This document shows, in pieces, positions 25,748 through 34,032 of a stretch of 53,420 nt of DNA. A program made the translations under genes and the position numbers. The stretch comes from Saprospiraceae bacterium (lineage in GTDB: Bacteria; Bacteroidota; Bacteroidia; Chitinophagales; Saprospiraceae). The DNA is taken from contig JALWRC010000071.1 in assembly GCA_027080725.1 (NCBI GenBank), positions 1-53,420 on the forward strand. The letters run 5' to 3'. The notes beneath the pieces were generated by a model, which searched no databases, had not been told where the DNA came from, and worked only from the letters and a program-made list of their open reading frames with translations. Each line of letters opens with the position of its first letter. Within the stretch, counting starts at the first letter, position 1.

Positions 25748-25955
25748 ATGAACAAACAGCATTGGATAAAATGAATATCGAACAAGGATTAACGAACTCA
25801 TAGGAACCATTAGCTTTGACTTATCCGATTACGGAGATCTAAGCGAAGAGAAAGCAATAGGTGTTTTTGCAAAAGGGATGGATTCAAATATATTAGGAAA
25901 TATCCCCAACTTTACGGACCTCCTAATATGGAAGAATTATCTGAGCTTTGACTGA
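25748..25955 (+). pseudogene. Frameshifted small gene remnant
   Basis: The frame starting ATG at 25748 (MNKQHWIK) stops after eight codons, but a shift of frame at about 25772 opens some 60 codons that read like a real protein (RINELIGTISFDLSDYGDLSEE...FAKGMDSNILGNIPNFTDLLIWKNYLSFD) and end at TGA 25953. Composition is typical of a structured small protein, and the pieces join with one indel. I do not recognise the family. It could be chance, since no homology can be tested here. Confidence 0.35.
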
Positions 25956-26410
25956 GATTGCATTCAATTCCGTCCGCAAACGACACCTTGCTCGAGCCCC
26001 CATTCCTATTCGACATAATTAAACGGTTGATTTGCTCTTTGAAGCACATAAGGCTTATCCTGTTGACTTCTTCAGCAGGCTCATTACTTCTCCTTTCCTA
26101 TACTTTGGCTCCAAACCGGATTCCTGTATTGCAAAAGCAGGGAACCTTTACACCCTCCTTTTCCGTAAATAACGATGATATTGATAGTATTAACATGAAT
26201 AAAAGTCATTCTCCCGCTAATCGTATGGCAGAGTGTACGAAACTATGTTAAACTTTTGCGATATGTGCCTGTATTTAAGAATTTTGCTGTATATTGGCAG
26301 CAGGTTTTAATTTATTGTACTTATGATGCCTTTCGCTCCTTATCATAAACACGCTTCTCACTACTGCCTCCTTTCAGTCTCAAAAGGCTCGCTCTTTCAT
26401 TTGTTTGCCT

Positions 26411-26418
26411 TATCTTTG
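26411..26418 (+). promoter_or_regulatory. -7 element TATCTTTG before a heptamer array
   Basis: Fits TAnnTTTG. It lies immediately before the TACGTCT array and about 190 bases before the Cys-rich lipoprotein gene, so transcripts from it would carry the repeats in their 5' leader. Confidence 0.45.
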
Positions 26419-26429
26419 GAGGTTATTTA

Positions 26430-26483
26430 TACGTCTTACGTCTTACGTCTTACGTCTTACGTCTTACGTCCTACGTCTTACGT
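26430..26483. repeat. Heptamer tandem repeat (TACGTCT x 7.7)
   Basis: Six exact TACGTCT units, one TACGTCC variant and a partial unit in a row. It lies between a -7 element and the start of the lipoprotein gene at 26605, so its length could vary by slippage. Not CRISPR: there are no spacers. Confidence 0.95.
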
Positions 26484-26604
26484 ACAATAGTAAAAAAACG
26501 CCTACAACCAACTCGCGCTTTACGCCCTCCTTAGTACCGGTAAGATTAGATTTATCTCCTGCTTCTAAATCCTTATCTTAACCTTTACTAAAATTTTAAA
26601 TATA

Positions 26605-27387
26605 ATGAAAACTAATAATATAATAATAGCGACATTAACTCTCCTATTGACACTCGCCTTTTTTCAGGCATGCCAAAAAAACATTAAAGATGACCATCAA
26701 ACAATAGTTAAAAACCATAGCTCCATCGATTTGAGAGGCGCTCACGACTGTATTCCTCCGGAATATGACCATTGGTGTAATCCTAACAACTGGCAACCTT
26801 TCACCACGACCGTATTTCTTCCGGATTATCCCACTTGTCCGATTACTGTAACAGGATTGACCAATCACTGTAATGCAAGAGGGGGCTATCAGTGGATAGT
26901 AAAAGATTTAACTTTCACCGGACCTTGGGGCTCGCCGGAGTGTCATGACTTAATCTCTGACGTCTTTGAAATCATCCTTGGTAACCACACACTGGAAGAG
27001 CAAGAAGCCTTTTTTAACCATTTCTATAACATGTTATATGATGAATATGCCAAAAAGTTTGTTCAGTATTTGTCTTCTCAATATCCTCGTGAAACTATCC
27101 GGTGTGGATTTAGTATTGCGAACCCTGTTGTTGAATTCTTCGTGGAGTCCTGCTATAAAGTCTGCGTGTGTGGTTCAGGGGCCCCGGAAGACCCGTACAC
27201 CATCAATAAAAACCCCTGTGGCAATGGATGCTGCAAAAGGTCTTATGAGTGGTGCTTAGATGAGAATAACAATGTCGTTATTGATCAAACAGTAACACCC
27301 CTTTCTAACTGTACAGAAACCATTCCCACTTCTTGCAATCTATTAACATGCGAAGAAACTCAATGCTTGCTGTGGTGTAATTTATAA
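26605..27387 (+). CDS. Cys-rich lipoprotein of unknown function
   Basis: A 260-residue protein with a signal sequence ending FFQAC, a good lipobox at Cys23. The mature part has about 20 Cys, many in pairs or clusters toward the end (KVCVCGSG, CGNGCCKRSYEWC, NLLTCEETQCLLWC), which suggests several disulfides in a secreted, surface-held protein. I see no known domain. It has its own upstream region with a -7 element and the heptamer array, and is followed by a strong hairpin before the next secreted protein, so the two may share a transcript with separate expression levels. Confidence 0.8.
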   Translation: MKTNNIIIATLTLLLTLAFFQACQKNIKDDHQTIVKNHSSIDLRGAHDCIPPEYDHWCNPNNWQPFTTTVFLPDYPTCPITVTGLTNHCNARGGYQWIVKDLTFTGPWGSPECHDLISDVFEIILGNHTLEEQEAFFNHFYNMLYDEYAKKFVQYLSSQYPRETIRCGFSIANPVVEFFVESCYKVCVCGSGAPEDPYTINKNPCGNGCCKRSYEWCLDENNNVVIDQTVTPLSNCTETIPTSCNLLTCEETQCLLWCNL

Positions 27388-27410
27388 TATAACCAAAAAC
27401 TTCATAATCG

Positions 27411-27438
27411 TCCTCCCAAGGTAGAACCCTTGGGAGGA
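27411..27438 (+). terminator. Perfect 11-bp intercistronic hairpin
   Basis: TCCTCCCAAGG (27411-27421) pairs fully with CCTTGGGAGGA (27428-27438) around a 6-base loop. It lies between the Cys-rich lipoprotein and the next gene. No T-run follows, so partial termination or RNA stabilisation is possible. The right arm also contains GGGAGGA, which could act as, or hide, a ribosome binding site for the ATG at 27454. Confidence 0.6.
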
Positions 27439-27453
27439 CTAAATCATATAATC

Positions 27454-29142
27454 ATGAAAAAAGTATACCTGATTTTTACTTTATTCTGGGCCATCGCCCC
27501 TGCCCTTTACAGTCAGCCGGGTTATGAGGCGGAGCCCATCTACTTCAAGGACTTTTCACCCGAATGGCAACATATACCGGTGGATTCCTCCCGTATCGTA
27601 CCCGGAAGGGACAACGGCTCCTCCCTGCTCTTTGCGATAAATACCATACGTGATGAAAGCCTCAAAATTAAAGGCCATTATTATTACAACTTGTTGAAAG
27701 AATTTGAATATAGAGATGGGGTGAAGGGCTGGTTTGTCGAAAAAATAAACTTGGACAATGGCGAGGTCGAAAAGACCTATAGCAAAGACTTGCGAAAGAA
27801 CACGGAGCAGTTTTTTTACCCCCGCTTTATGTATTTCGACCGGGAGGGATTGCCTTGTGTGGTCAGCTGGAAGGTTCTCAATAAAGAGAAATGGGCCGAT
27901 TTTGGTCTTTTTGGGGGGCCGGTGCATCTGGCCTATCACCATTTGGATGAAGATCTTGTCGTTGAGGACTATCCCCCGGATGATGACACGACTGCTTTCC
28001 GGTATAATGCCAACTTCTTTTATGACCATGACTGGTTTTTTGATGAGGGAGAAGGGACCGTAGGGGTCGTATTGGGCCAAAGGACCCGCTATTTTGTCAA
28101 TGACTCCACCCTGCATATTACCAATGGATTCAGGCGAACGCTTGTAGATGGGAGCGGGTATGTCGAGGACACCTCCGGGCTCATACTACACCGGGAGAGC
28201 CCCGATGAAGACCGGCAAGTGTTCCCCAAATACGGAGGATGTATCCGTCTCGATAATGGAGGCTACCTCGTAGGGGTGAGTGTCGCAGCTATAGATACCA
28301 ATGCAGCCAGTATGGAAGTCATTCAGTTGGACCGGGACTGGCAAGTGGTCCGGAGATATGACCTGCTCCCATTGATGGGTGCACCTTTGACGGACGACTA
28401 TGCACCGTCATTTTTTGTCGCACACGCGGATAAGGACAATTTTACCGTCGTCAACTCCTTCAAAGTGGGCGACAATTATGACGATTTTGCCAATCGCATC
28501 AAAACCTTGGATTACACCGGTCGAGTGCTCGAGTCCATCGACACGCTCTCCGACGGACAGGGGTATTACTACTTCTTTTTTAAAACCCTCAAACACGACA
28601 ACCGGTTATGGTTTATCTCCATTCATCGGTCAGGAGACAGATGGTCCACGGACTTCCTTCGCTCCGACGGTCAAGGCCACGTGGAGTTGGTCAAAAGGCT
28701 GTGGGCGACGGACTCCTCCATGGTCTTGGTCCCCTATCAACTCAAAATGGTGGATGACCGGCATCTACTCATCCAGGGCAGTATCCGCAAACGAACGGAA
28801 AACTCGGACCAAAAAGCCTGGCCCGTTGTATTGCTCATGGACACCGACAAACTCGGTCTGACCAATGGGGTGCAAAATTTGACCGAGAAGGAGCAGATGG
28901 AGTACATGCTCTATCCCACCCTCCCGAAGAACTATCTGCACATCGAGTTCCCCGAAAAGATCAGCGGCCGGATCGAGATCACAGATGCCACCGGACAGGT
29001 CGCATCCGTCCTGCATCTCCGTCATGAAGACCGACGCACGATAGATGTAAGCAGACTGCCGGCAGGGAGCTACAGCGTAATGGTCCGGCCGGAGGAGGTA
29101 AAAACAGCCCCTTTTGTGACGAAAAAGTTTGTTAAGCGATAA
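27454..29142 (+). CDS. T9SS type A sorting domain protein, 562 residues
   Basis: A secreted protein of unknown activity. The start MKKVYLIFTLFWAIAPALYSQ is a clean signal peptide; I prefer this ATG over the one at 27430, whose extra eight codons fall in a hairpin. The middle is beta-rich with repeated Asp/Trp strands and no recognised catalytic motif, perhaps a propeller. The last 75 residues (YLHIEFPEKISGRIEITDATGQVASVLHL...IDVSRLPAGSYSVMVRP...KFVKR) are a type A T9SS sorting domain, so the product is probably displayed on or released from the cell surface. Located just after the Cys-rich lipoprotein. Confidence 0.85.
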   Translation: MKKVYLIFTLFWAIAPALYSQPGYEAEPIYFKDFSPEWQHIPVDSSRIVPGRDNGSSLLFAINTIRDESLKIKGHYYYNLLKEFEYRDGVKGWFVEKINLDNGEVEKTYSKDLRKNTEQFFYPRFMYFDREGLPCVVSWKVLNKEKWADFGLFGGPVHLAYHHLDEDLVVEDYPPDDDTTAFRYNANFFYDHDWFFDEGEGTVGVVLGQRTRYFVNDSTLHITNGFRRTLVDGSGYVEDTSGLILHRESPDEDRQVFPKYGGCIRLDNGGYLVGVSVAAIDTNAASMEVIQLDRDWQVVRRYDLLPLMGAPLTDDYAPSFFVAHADKDNFTVVNSFKVGDNYDDFANRIKTLDYTGRVLESIDTLSDGQGYYYFFFKTLKHDNRLWFISIHRSGDRWSTDFLRSDGQGHVELVKRLWATDSSMVLVPYQLKMVDDRHLLIQGSIRKRTENSDQKAWPVVLLMDTDKLGLTNGVQNLTEKEQMEYMLYPTLPKNYLHIEFPEKISGRIEITDATGQVASVLHLRHEDRRTIDVSRLPAGSYSVMVRPEEVKTAPFVTKKFVKR

Positions 29143-29531
29143 AAAAACAGCGGATAGAAAAAAAATCATTGGTCGGAGTTAATCGACGTAACTCATTTAT
29201 AGGCAAACTCAAATACATGATGGATTAATACTATATTACAAAAAGCAGGTTTTCGAATAAAAAAATATCAAATATAAGGAACTTTAATATGTATTTATAG
29301 GTTTATACTTTACCGCCAAGGTTACCGGGACATCGTAAACCAATCTCAAGCAACCTGGACGAACGATAATAGATGTTGACCTACTCATCTCTTCTCTCGG
29401 TGGCTTTGGCTTTTTTCTTTCTTTCCGCTATTTTCTTCCTAAATTAATAGTGTCATTCCTATCGGCTCTTATAAAAGTGGAGCCAACTTCAATAGTGCAA
29501 CATTAAAAAATACCCCCCCGATACGCCATCC
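29143..29531. other. Gene-free AT-rich stretch
   Basis: About 390 bases without a convincing reading frame, RNA gene or repeat. The AT-rich start may hold the end of the previous transcript. Confidence 0.5.
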
Positions 29532-29561
29532 TTGAAGAATCCAAACAAAGCAGTACATTTG
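29532..29561 (+). promoter_or_regulatory. Full Bacteroidota promoter: TTG-N19-TACATTTG
   Basis: TTG at 29532-29534 and TACATTTG at 29554-29561 are 19 bases apart, the ideal spacing for the phylum's primary sigma factor. It is 26 bases before the GAF-domain gene start, and the best-matching promoter in the window. Confidence 0.8.
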
Positions 29562-29587
29562 CATTTAACCATCCATTATAATAGTCC

Positions 29588-30094
29588 ATGCCAGAAGACA
29601 TACATATCGATACGGAGAGGGACAAGAAAAGCATCTACAACCAGGTGCTCCAACATGTAGAAGCCCTAACTGAAGGGGAGCCGGACGGCTTGGCCAATCT
29701 TTCCAACACTTTAGCGCTCCTTCACCATACCTTCGGTTTTTGGTGGACCGGAGTGTATCTCGTCCGGGGAGACCAACTGGTATTGGGGCCCTTCCAGGGA
29801 CCGGTAGCCTGCACTCGAATCACAAAGGGCAAAGGAGTTTGTGGTACTGCCTGGGAACAGAACGAAACCGTGGTCGTACCCGATGTGGACGCCTTTCCCG
29901 GACATATCGCATGCAGCAGCAGGAGCCGGTCTGAGATTGTGGTCCCATTGAGAGACAAAACAGGGGAAGTACTGGGCGTGTTGGATATAGACAGCGATCG
30001 GCTCAAGACGTTTGACGATACAGACGCACATTACCTTGAGAAACTATCCAAAGATATCGCCCAATGGGTAGGAGAGGTCAATATGGACTTCTAG
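29588..30094 (+). CDS. msrC: Free methionine-(R)-sulfoxide reductase (GAF domain)
   Basis: A 168-residue single-GAF protein that reduces free L-methionine-(R)-sulfoxide with thioredoxin. Family landmarks are FGFWWTGVYLV, LGPFQGPVACTRITKGKGVCGTAW and DAFPGHIACSSRSRSEIVVPL. The three conserved Cys are at 75, 85 and 109; Cys109 in the IACSS loop is the expected catalytic residue. Length agrees with E. coli MsrC (165). It has its own promoter and no operon partner, so it is probably a standing part of oxidative repair. Confidence 0.93.
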   Translation: MPEDIHIDTERDKKSIYNQVLQHVEALTEGEPDGLANLSNTLALLHHTFGFWWTGVYLVRGDQLVLGPFQGPVACTRITKGKGVCGTAWEQNETVVVPDVDAFPGHIACSSRSRSEIVVPLRDKTGEVLGVLDIDSDRLKTFDDTDAHYLEKLSKDIAQWVGEVNMDF

Positions 30095-30158
30095 TTGTTC
30101 TCACAAGAAACGACCAAAGACAAATAGGGTTATTTGGGTGTGCACCGGCAACAAAAAA

Positions 30159-30185
30159 CCACGTCTAAGCGGTGCAAAGACGTGG
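30159..30185 (-). terminator. Terminator of the rpsU transcript
   Basis: CCACGTCT (30159-30166) pairs with AGACGTGG (30178-30185). Read on the minus strand, six T follow. It lies about 35 bases after the rpsU stop codon. Confidence 0.8.
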
Positions 30186-30219
30186 CGACAATATCATTAA
30201 AACTACTCTTCGGGCTCTA

Positions 30220-30417
30220 TTACTGGACACCCATTTGAGCCATTTTCTTATTTTTATAAATTGCTTTGAGCACTTCCGCTCTTCTTTTGATGGAAGGCTT
30301 CAGGTAGTGCTTTCGGTTGCGAAGTTCTCTGATGAGCTTGGTGCGTTGATGCTTTTTCTTATAACGCTTTAGCGCTCTATCAATGTTTTCTCCGTCTTTT
30401 ACTTCAATAATGAGCAT
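30220..30417 (-). CDS. rpsU: 30S ribosomal protein S21
   Basis: A 65-residue small-subunit protein. The start IIEVKDGENIDRALKRYKKKHQRTKLIRELRNRKHYLKPSIKRR is characteristic of S21, which helps mRNA pairing with the 16S 3' end. It follows a 72-residue basic protein on the same strand with a 26-base gap; together they share a promoter at 30756-30786 and end at the hairpin at 30159. Confidence 0.97.
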   Translation of the reverse strand: MLIIEVKDGENIDRALKRYKKKHQRTKLIRELRNRKHYLKPSIKRRAEVLKAIYKNKKMAQMGVQ

Positions 30418-30443
30418 ATTTCAGTGCTTTAAAAGTGAATATA

Positions 30444-30662
30444 TTATTTTTTTGACTTTCGGGTGGAAGGGGTGGATTTGTCATCGTAACTCTTGCCATT
30501 CCATTTGCCCAGCCACTCGCAATTTTTACCAATTTTCTTGTATCTCAGAAACGCCTCTTTAGCCGCTTTTTTCGTATCTCTATTGATTAAAATATTCTGT
30601 TGTCCGGTCTTCAATTGGAAGTAGTACTTGCCCACTCCCATGGTATAATTCTTTCTTGCCAT
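30444..30662 (-). CDS. Small basic conserved protein, 72 residues
   Basis: A short protein rich in Lys (MARKNYTMGVGKYYFQLKTGQQNILINR...) with the segment KEAFLRYKKIGKNCEWLGKWNGKSYDD. It looks like a compact beta-hairpin/helix unit, perhaps RNA-binding given its charge. I do not know a named family. Directly upstream of rpsU in the same transcript, so a ribosome-linked job is plausible. The gene is short, but its position between a good promoter and rpsU supports it being real. Confidence 0.7.
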   Translation of the reverse strand: MARKNYTMGVGKYYFQLKTGQQNILINRDTKKAAKEAFLRYKKIGKNCEWLGKWNGKSYDDKSTPSTRKSKK

Positions 30663-30755
30663 CGTGCATAGAAATTAATTAAAAAAACACGTCTTTCCAG
30701 CCTACAATCCTATCTTCTCACCCTCTCGACGCCCCCTTCCATTCGAAAAGGAGTG

Positions 30756-30786
30756 CAAAGGTACTAATAAAACAGACAAATACCAA
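30756..30786 (-). promoter_or_regulatory. Promoter TTG-N20-TACCTTTG for the rpsU operon
   Basis: On the minus strand the -7 element TACCTTTG lies at 30756-30763 and TTG at 30784-30786, 20 bases apart. The start codon of the small basic protein is about 94 bases downstream. Confidence 0.7.
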
Positions 30787-30925
30787 TAAATACCGGCAAA
30801 ATTTGATAAGTTTTTTCTATCCTTTTTGCGGGAGTTTTGCTGCCCCCCACACATAGGCGTCCATCTTCCCCCTCAAAAAACTTCCCCAAGGGTACACCAC
30901 CACAATAGCCCCACCGGGTACATCC

Positions 30926-32701
30926 TTACCTTCCTACCATCACCTTAGTGGTCAATGCTTGGTCGCCGGCCGACAATTTCAAAACATATACCCCATCTAC
31001 GCATCCAGAGGGAATCTGCAATTGGAGGTGCCCATCATGAACCTTGGCTTGGACGTGTCCAATGACTTTACCATCCATCCCGGTCCACTCGCCGGACACT
31101 TCCTCATTGATAGAGTGATTAAGACGGATATGGACACTACCCCTTGAAGGTTGGGGATAAACCTCTTCGATTTTCAAGGAAGCATCCTTCACCTCCACGA
31201 TTTTCGTTTGTAATGATTTGTGGTCTGTGATAGCCAGGTACAATTTTGCCCCTTTGTTTTTTCTGCCATCAGAAAAGGCAGTATAGGTTTTGGTCCCAAA
31301 GGTGGTAGAGTTAAAATAATCTCCGAAGAAAACAGTTCTATTATTGACATACCGCTTGAAAGGAGTTGTCTCCGTAGAAGCAAAAAGAGGGATTGTCTCA
31401 AACTTTTCCTGATTGTGCAATTTGACCGCCATGGTAAACTGCCCCTTTAAGCGTTCATCAATTTCATACCAGGAAACCACCAAATCGTCCTCTGAATTCA
31501 TCGCAATAGTAGGCATCAAACTGTATATCCCGAATTCTGAAAAATCGTCAACATCATAAGCGCGCTCCCAGGTTTTTCCACCATCTGTGGAGCGATTGAT
31601 ATAGGCATGGGCTTTATTGCCGGCAAAATCGGTCCAAGAAGCATAAAGAACGCTCCCATCCTTTGATGCGGCTATATTGGGCATCGGATTTTCCCTCATT
31701 TGCACATTCTTCACAGGAGCCTGCTTATTGTACACCATGAAGTCCACCGGAACCGGGTTGGAGAAAGTCCTCCCTCCATCCGCTGATTGTTGGTAAATAA
31801 CCTCTCCACTCGCTATCGTCGCGTAGATGACATGAAGTACACCATTATTATCAATTACCATATGGGCAAACTGAGGTCCGGTGGCGGTAGAAATCGGCCG
31901 GAGTTGGGTGGGAAATGCATCCTCTGAGGAGTCCCGTGAAATAACCATTATTTGAGGAACCAAAGTTCCCTTTTTGACGTACAATCCCGAGAAATAATGG
32001 CGTCCTCGATTGGGACCGTTGGTGTGATCAATGACCATCCATTGGCGGTCCAACAGGCCATTGCCATAGTTAGTAACAATGGCTTGGTTCACAATTTTAG
32101 CACGGCCTACAAACTTGCTCTTGGTGGTCTGTTTAAAGGACCCACCATTATTATCTGAATAGGCCAACCAGCAAATAAATTTGGCCCCGGATGCCTCTGC
32201 AGTATAGGAAATGTAACTGTACCAAAGCCTGCCATCGATATCATATACCAGGACCGGATCACCGCCACCCAGCAGTGTCCCAGCACTCGTTTCTTTATCT
32301 CGTTGAATAGCTTTTAACGTCGAAAAAGTAGATTTCTTCCACGTCTCTCCGCCATCTTCTGAATGATACACAGGCATATCTAGAGAAGTACTCAACACCA
32401 TATATCCCAGTGCGATTCTATTGGGGTCATTCGGATCTACCGCTATCATCGGTTCTCCCTCCGACAGACTGAAAACGGTATTATGCGTCATCTTAAACTC
32501 CCGCCCATCTCGCAAGACAATGTCTCCGGTGCCTTGTTCTTCTGTTGGCCCCCTTAAGCCCTTAAGTTTGAGGGGATGCTCGAAATGTGTTTTTTCCTCT
32601 AAGATGTAATCAAGCATGTTTCCGGTTTGGTCCTTTTGTCCAAAAGTGTTTGTGCTGCATAGGAGCAGCAAAAGAAAGAAAAATGTGTTTAGGTTTTTCA
32701 T
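30926..32701 (-). CDS. BNR/sialidase-fold T9SS exported protein
   Basis: A 591-residue secreted protein. Signal peptide residues 1-21 (FFFLLLLLCSTNTFGQ). At least four Asp-box motifs of the BNR/sialidase propeller are visible: SEDGGETW, SDNNGGSF, SADGGRTF and STDGGKTW. The C-terminal 80 residues (EEVYPQPSRGSVHIRL...GEWTGMDGKVIGHV...CVDGVYVLKLSAGDQALTTKVMVGR) are a type A T9SS sorting domain. The fold is shared by sialidases and many non-enzymatic surface propellers; I see no convincing Arg triad, so the activity is open. It lies upstream of nothing co-directional nearby except rpsU, after its own stop. Confidence 0.88.
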   Translation of the reverse strand: MKNLNTFFFLLLLLCSTNTFGQKDQTGNMLDYILEEKTHFEHPLKLKGLRGPTEEQGTGDIVLRDGREFKMTHNTVFSLSEGEPMIAVDPNDPNRIALGYMVLSTSLDMPVYHSEDGGETWKKSTFSTLKAIQRDKETSAGTLLGGGDPVLVYDIDGRLWYSYISYTAEASGAKFICWLAYSDNNGGSFKQTTKSKFVGRAKIVNQAIVTNYGNGLLDRQWMVIDHTNGPNRGRHYFSGLYVKKGTLVPQIMVISRDSSEDAFPTQLRPISTATGPQFAHMVIDNNGVLHVIYATIASGEVIYQQSADGGRTFSNPVPVDFMVYNKQAPVKNVQMRENPMPNIAASKDGSVLYASWTDFAGNKAHAYINRSTDGGKTWERAYDVDDFSEFGIYSLMPTIAMNSEDDLVVSWYEIDERLKGQFTMAVKLHNQEKFETIPLFASTETTPFKRYVNNRTVFFGDYFNSTTFGTKTYTAFSDGRKNKGAKLYLAITDHKSLQTKIVEVKDASLKIEEVYPQPSRGSVHIRLNHSINEEVSGEWTGMDGKVIGHVQAKVHDGHLQLQIPSGCVDGVYVLKLSAGDQALTTKVMVGR

Positions 32702-32743
32702 AATTCAATAATTAAGTACAGTGATAAAAATAGGGTTTACTAT

Positions 32744-33604
32744 CTATGTTCCAATCTTATACAGATATTGCCCATATTGGCTTTTTTCATATCGTTTTGC
32801 CTGCCGGAGGAGTTGGTCTTTATCGATAAATCCCATTTCATACGCCACCTCTTCGATGCAACCTATCTTAACCCCTTGGCGTTCTTCTATCACCTGGATA
32901 AACTGACCCGCTTGCATCAGGGATTCATGGGTCCCGGTATCCAACCAGGCCACCCCCCGGCCGAGTGTATGCACTTTGAGTTGGCCGGCTTTGAGGTAGT
33001 GATTATTGATATCCGTTATCTCGTACTCTCCCCTTGCCGAAGGCTTCAAGTTCCTGGCCACTTCGACGACGCTATTGTCATAGAAATACAGTCCCGGTAC
33101 GGCGTAATTGGACTTGGGCTCCGTCGGCTTCTCTTCAATAGAGACTGCACGATAGGACTCATCAAATTCCACTACTCCATAACGCTCCGGGTCAGAAACG
33201 CGATAAGCAAAAATAATCCCACCATCCGGCTCGGTAGAGGCTTGCAGTTGGTCGTAGAGATTGCCGCCATAAAAGATATTGTCTCCGAGCACCAGTGCCA
33301 CATCCTCCTCACCGATAAAAGATGCACCCAGCACAAATGCCTGTGCCAGCCCATTGGGCTCGTACTGTGGGATGTAGGTAAACTCCATCCCAATGCCCGC
33401 CCCATCCCCAAGTAACTTTTCAAAATTAGGCAAATCCTCCGGGGTGGAAATAATCGCCACCTCCCGAATCCCCGCCATCATCAAGGTAGAAAGAGGATAA
33501 TATATCATGGGTTTATCGTAGATCGGCATCAACTGCTTGCTCACCGCTATCGTCAAGGGGTACAACCTGGTCCCCAGACCTCCTGCTAAAATAATTCCCT
33601 TCAT
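32744..33604 (-). CDS. rmlA: Glucose-1-phosphate thymidylyltransferase
   Basis: A 286-residue nucleotidyltransferase making dTDP-glucose for rhamnose and other surface sugars. The start [18 protein letters not shown] is the nucleotide-binding loop, with the LGxGTRLxPxT-type motif. Other landmarks are [32 protein letters not shown] and [19 protein letters not shown]. It stands alone; the other dTDP-rhamnose genes (rmlB, rmlC, rmlD) are not in the window. A copy of the GTATGAAATGG motif falls within its late codons (32833-32843, reverse). Confidence 0.97.
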   Translation of the reverse strand: MKGIILAGGLGTRLYPLTIAVSKQLMPIYDKPMIYYPLSTLMMAGIREVAIISTPEDLPNFEKLLGDGAGIGMEFTYIPQYEPNGLAQAFVLGASFIGEEDVALVLGDNIFYGGNLYDQLQASTEPDGGIIFAYRVSDPERYGVVEFDESYRAVSIEEKPTEPKSNYAVPGLYFYDNSVVEVARNLKPSARGEYEITDINNHYLKAGQLKVHTLGRGVAWLDTGTHESLMQAGQFIQVIEERQGVKIGCIEEVAYEMGFIDKDQLLRQAKRYEKSQYGQYLYKIGT

Positions 33605-34019
33605 CTGTTCACTTTATATCATCTATTAGCTGCCGGATGTAACCCCTGACGATAAAACCATCATTACTCCACATCTCTAATGATTCTATTAATCGTGCCG
33701 GCTTCATCCTATAGTGCTTTGATTAATTATAATAACTAATGAGAACCAAAAAGCAATTCGTTGCGCATAAAGGTAGTTAATTTTACTAAAAAATACGCCA
33801 TTAAGAATGATTTTCTACACTCCAACCCATAAAACGTCTTTTTTCATTACACCTCATGAGTCCTGTTCAATGGTTGTTTTATGTTTTAGGGCATGAAATA
33901 GCAGACATCTCTTTAGAATATCACTTCTTCCTATCTGCAAAACCACTGTGGACCCAACGTTTTCATTGACACTCCTATAAATTTTCCAAATTACAACGAT
34001 TCAATTTGTATATCTATTC
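33605..34019. other. Divergent intergenic region
   Basis: About 415 bases between rmlA (minus) and the RND gene (plus), AT-rich and without a supported reading frame. It must hold the rmlA promoter; TACCTTTA near 33770 on the minus strand is a near match to TAnnTTTG. Confidence 0.5.
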
Positions 34020-34027
34020 TACCTTTG
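34020..34027 (+). promoter_or_regulatory. -7 element TACCTTTG next to a start codon
   Basis: Matches TAnnTTTG and ends 5 bases before the ATG at 34033, as at 10093. A TTG lies close upstream but at a spacing (11) that is too short. Confidence 0.5.
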
Positions 34028-34032
34028 CCGCG

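Noticed and set aside
25958-26251. A 97-codon plus-strand frame with a hydrophobic segment
   Set aside because: No recognisable domain, no start signal, and its composition is not distinct from noise; kept out of the feature list.
26430-26483. CRISPR array
   Set aside because: The 7-base units are directly adjacent with no spacers, so it is a simple tandem repeat.
30926-32701. A true sialidase on the basis of Asp boxes
   Set aside because: Asp boxes occur in many non-enzymatic propellers and I could not identify the catalytic Arg triad, so only the fold is claimed.
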